A stretch of DNA of 64,000 nt from Aureimonas fodinaquatilis (GTDB lineage: Bacteria > Pseudomonadota > Alphaproteobacteria > Rhizobiales > Rhizobiaceae), in assembly GCF_008369445.1 (NCBI RefSeq), contig NZ_VTWH01000001.1:558001-622000 (forward strand), written 5' to 3'. Each line of letters starts with the position of its first letter. The first letter of the stretch is position 1. Of the stretch, positions 63,664 to 64,000 are shown one piece after another. Below the pieces are notes generated by a model. It had not been told where the DNA came from and made no database searches. It saw nothing but the letters and a program-made list of their open reading frames with translations. A program made the position numbers and the translations under genes.

Positions 63664-64000
63664 TTACGGAGCTTGTGAAATAATGCGCTGCTCTGAAGGA
63701 TCACCCGGTCGGAATGCACCGGCAATGCTGAGCCCGTCGAGCACAAAAATCTGACATTGCGGGCAGTTCTTCTGCTCAAGCGGCGATGGTGAAACCATGC
63801 GGAAATAGCATATTCCCCGCGCACCAATAGGCTGGCCGTAAATGTTGCTGGCCTCAAACTCGATCGTCAGCGCCTGCAGAATATTGTCCTGTTCCGAGCG
63901 GCTGACTGCGCCGCGCTGGTAGCTGCCCGGGTTTTGAATGGCGCCGACTATGGCATCTTCGCATCGGCTGACGGCTGGAGAATCATCTGCGTATACGCGG
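63664..64000 (-). CDS. Unidentified protein, C-terminal part (partial at right edge)
   Basis: An open minus-strand frame of 111 codons runs from the window edge to a TAA at 63664-63666. It ends LSIAGAFRPGDPSEQRIISQAP. Visible stretches are DAIVGAIQNPGSYQRG, ALTIEFEASNIYGQPIGA and a CPQCQIF motif (two Cys, three apart). The composition is coding-like and the gene is convergent with galE. I do not recognise the family; the N-terminus, where a signal peptide may lie, is outside the window. Confidence 0.6.
   Translation of the reverse strand, partial: RVYADDSPAVSRCEDAIVGAIQNPGSYQRGAVSRSEQDNILQALTIEFEASNIYGQPIGARGICYFRMVSPSPLEQKNCPQCQIFVLDGLSIAGAFRPGDPSEQRIISQAP

Noticed and set aside
1-64000. 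tRNA, rRNA, CRISPR, insertion sequence, prophage or integron features
   Set aside because: No tRNA-like cloverleaf, spaced identical repeats, transposase, integrase or terminal inverted repeats were noticed on reading.

Overview
The window is a gene-dense, ordinary-looking stretch of an alphaproteobacterial chromosome, most likely of the order Hyphomicrobiales (Rhizobiales). Pointers are a ChvE-GguA-GguB sugar importer, a DeLey-Doudoroff galactose pathway, an NrtR-nadABC NAD locus with NrtR palindromes, a TGA-N9-TCA iron-responsive (RirA-type) box in front of a siderophore-interacting protein, PurU next to FolD, and the BatA/DUF58/MoxR block divergent from DUF1285-NUDIX-CCA. I see no rRNA, tRNA, insertion sequence, phage gene or CRISPR array. 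Two genes are cut by the window edges (left: BatA-like; right: an unidentified protein).

Layout. 1-3055 (-): BatA-like, DUF58 and MoxR ATPase. 3317-5788 (+): DUF1285, CoA-pyrophosphatase-type NUDIX, CCA-adding enzyme. 5862-6041 (-): a 59-residue DUF1059 protein. 6174-7678 (-): pseudouridine synthase and a GntR/FadR-type regulator. 7984-16284 (+): aldose dehydrogenase, sugar-acid dehydratase, DgoK, DgoA, ChvE, GguA, GguB; a complete import-and-oxidise route for galactose/arabinose-type sugars. 16358-18138 (+): PurU and FolD. 18183-26520: two divergent arms around a GntR regulator, carrying an amino-acid-type ABC importer, a short-chain dehydrogenase, an HpcH/HpaI aldolase, an RraA-like aldolase and a fucose-isomerase-like protein; the substrate is unknown and this is the most interesting locus. 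26583-32910 (-): polyamine-type ABC importer, aminotransferase and XRE-cupin regulator (putrescine-like). 33087-38319 (+): HisD/HpsN-like dehydrogenase followed by a sulfate ABC importer. 38306-43096: VOC protein, LysR regulator, DoxX, HAD phosphatase, an Xre-RES toxin-antitoxin pair, and an LTXXQ/Spy-like periplasmic protein. 43331-45318 (+): OmpR-type two-component system. 45292-49370 (-): iron(III) ABC importer. 49573-53928 (+): NrtR, NadA, NadB, NadC. 53938-56834 (-): threonine dehydrogenase, KBL ligase, XRE-cupin regulator. 56922-58013 (-): siderophore-interacting reductase. 58238-62579 (+): NUDIX hydrolase and an OsmF/YehYXW-type osmoprotectant importer. 62673-63659 (+): GalE.

The region is dominated by nutrient scavenging: six complete ABC importers (sugar, amino/hydroxy acid, polyamine, sulfate, iron, osmoprotectant) sit beside the enzymes and regulators that use their cargo. 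Several regulators come with readable operator sites. Start codons were chosen from Shine-Dalgarno spacing and family length, and the uncertain ones are flagged.
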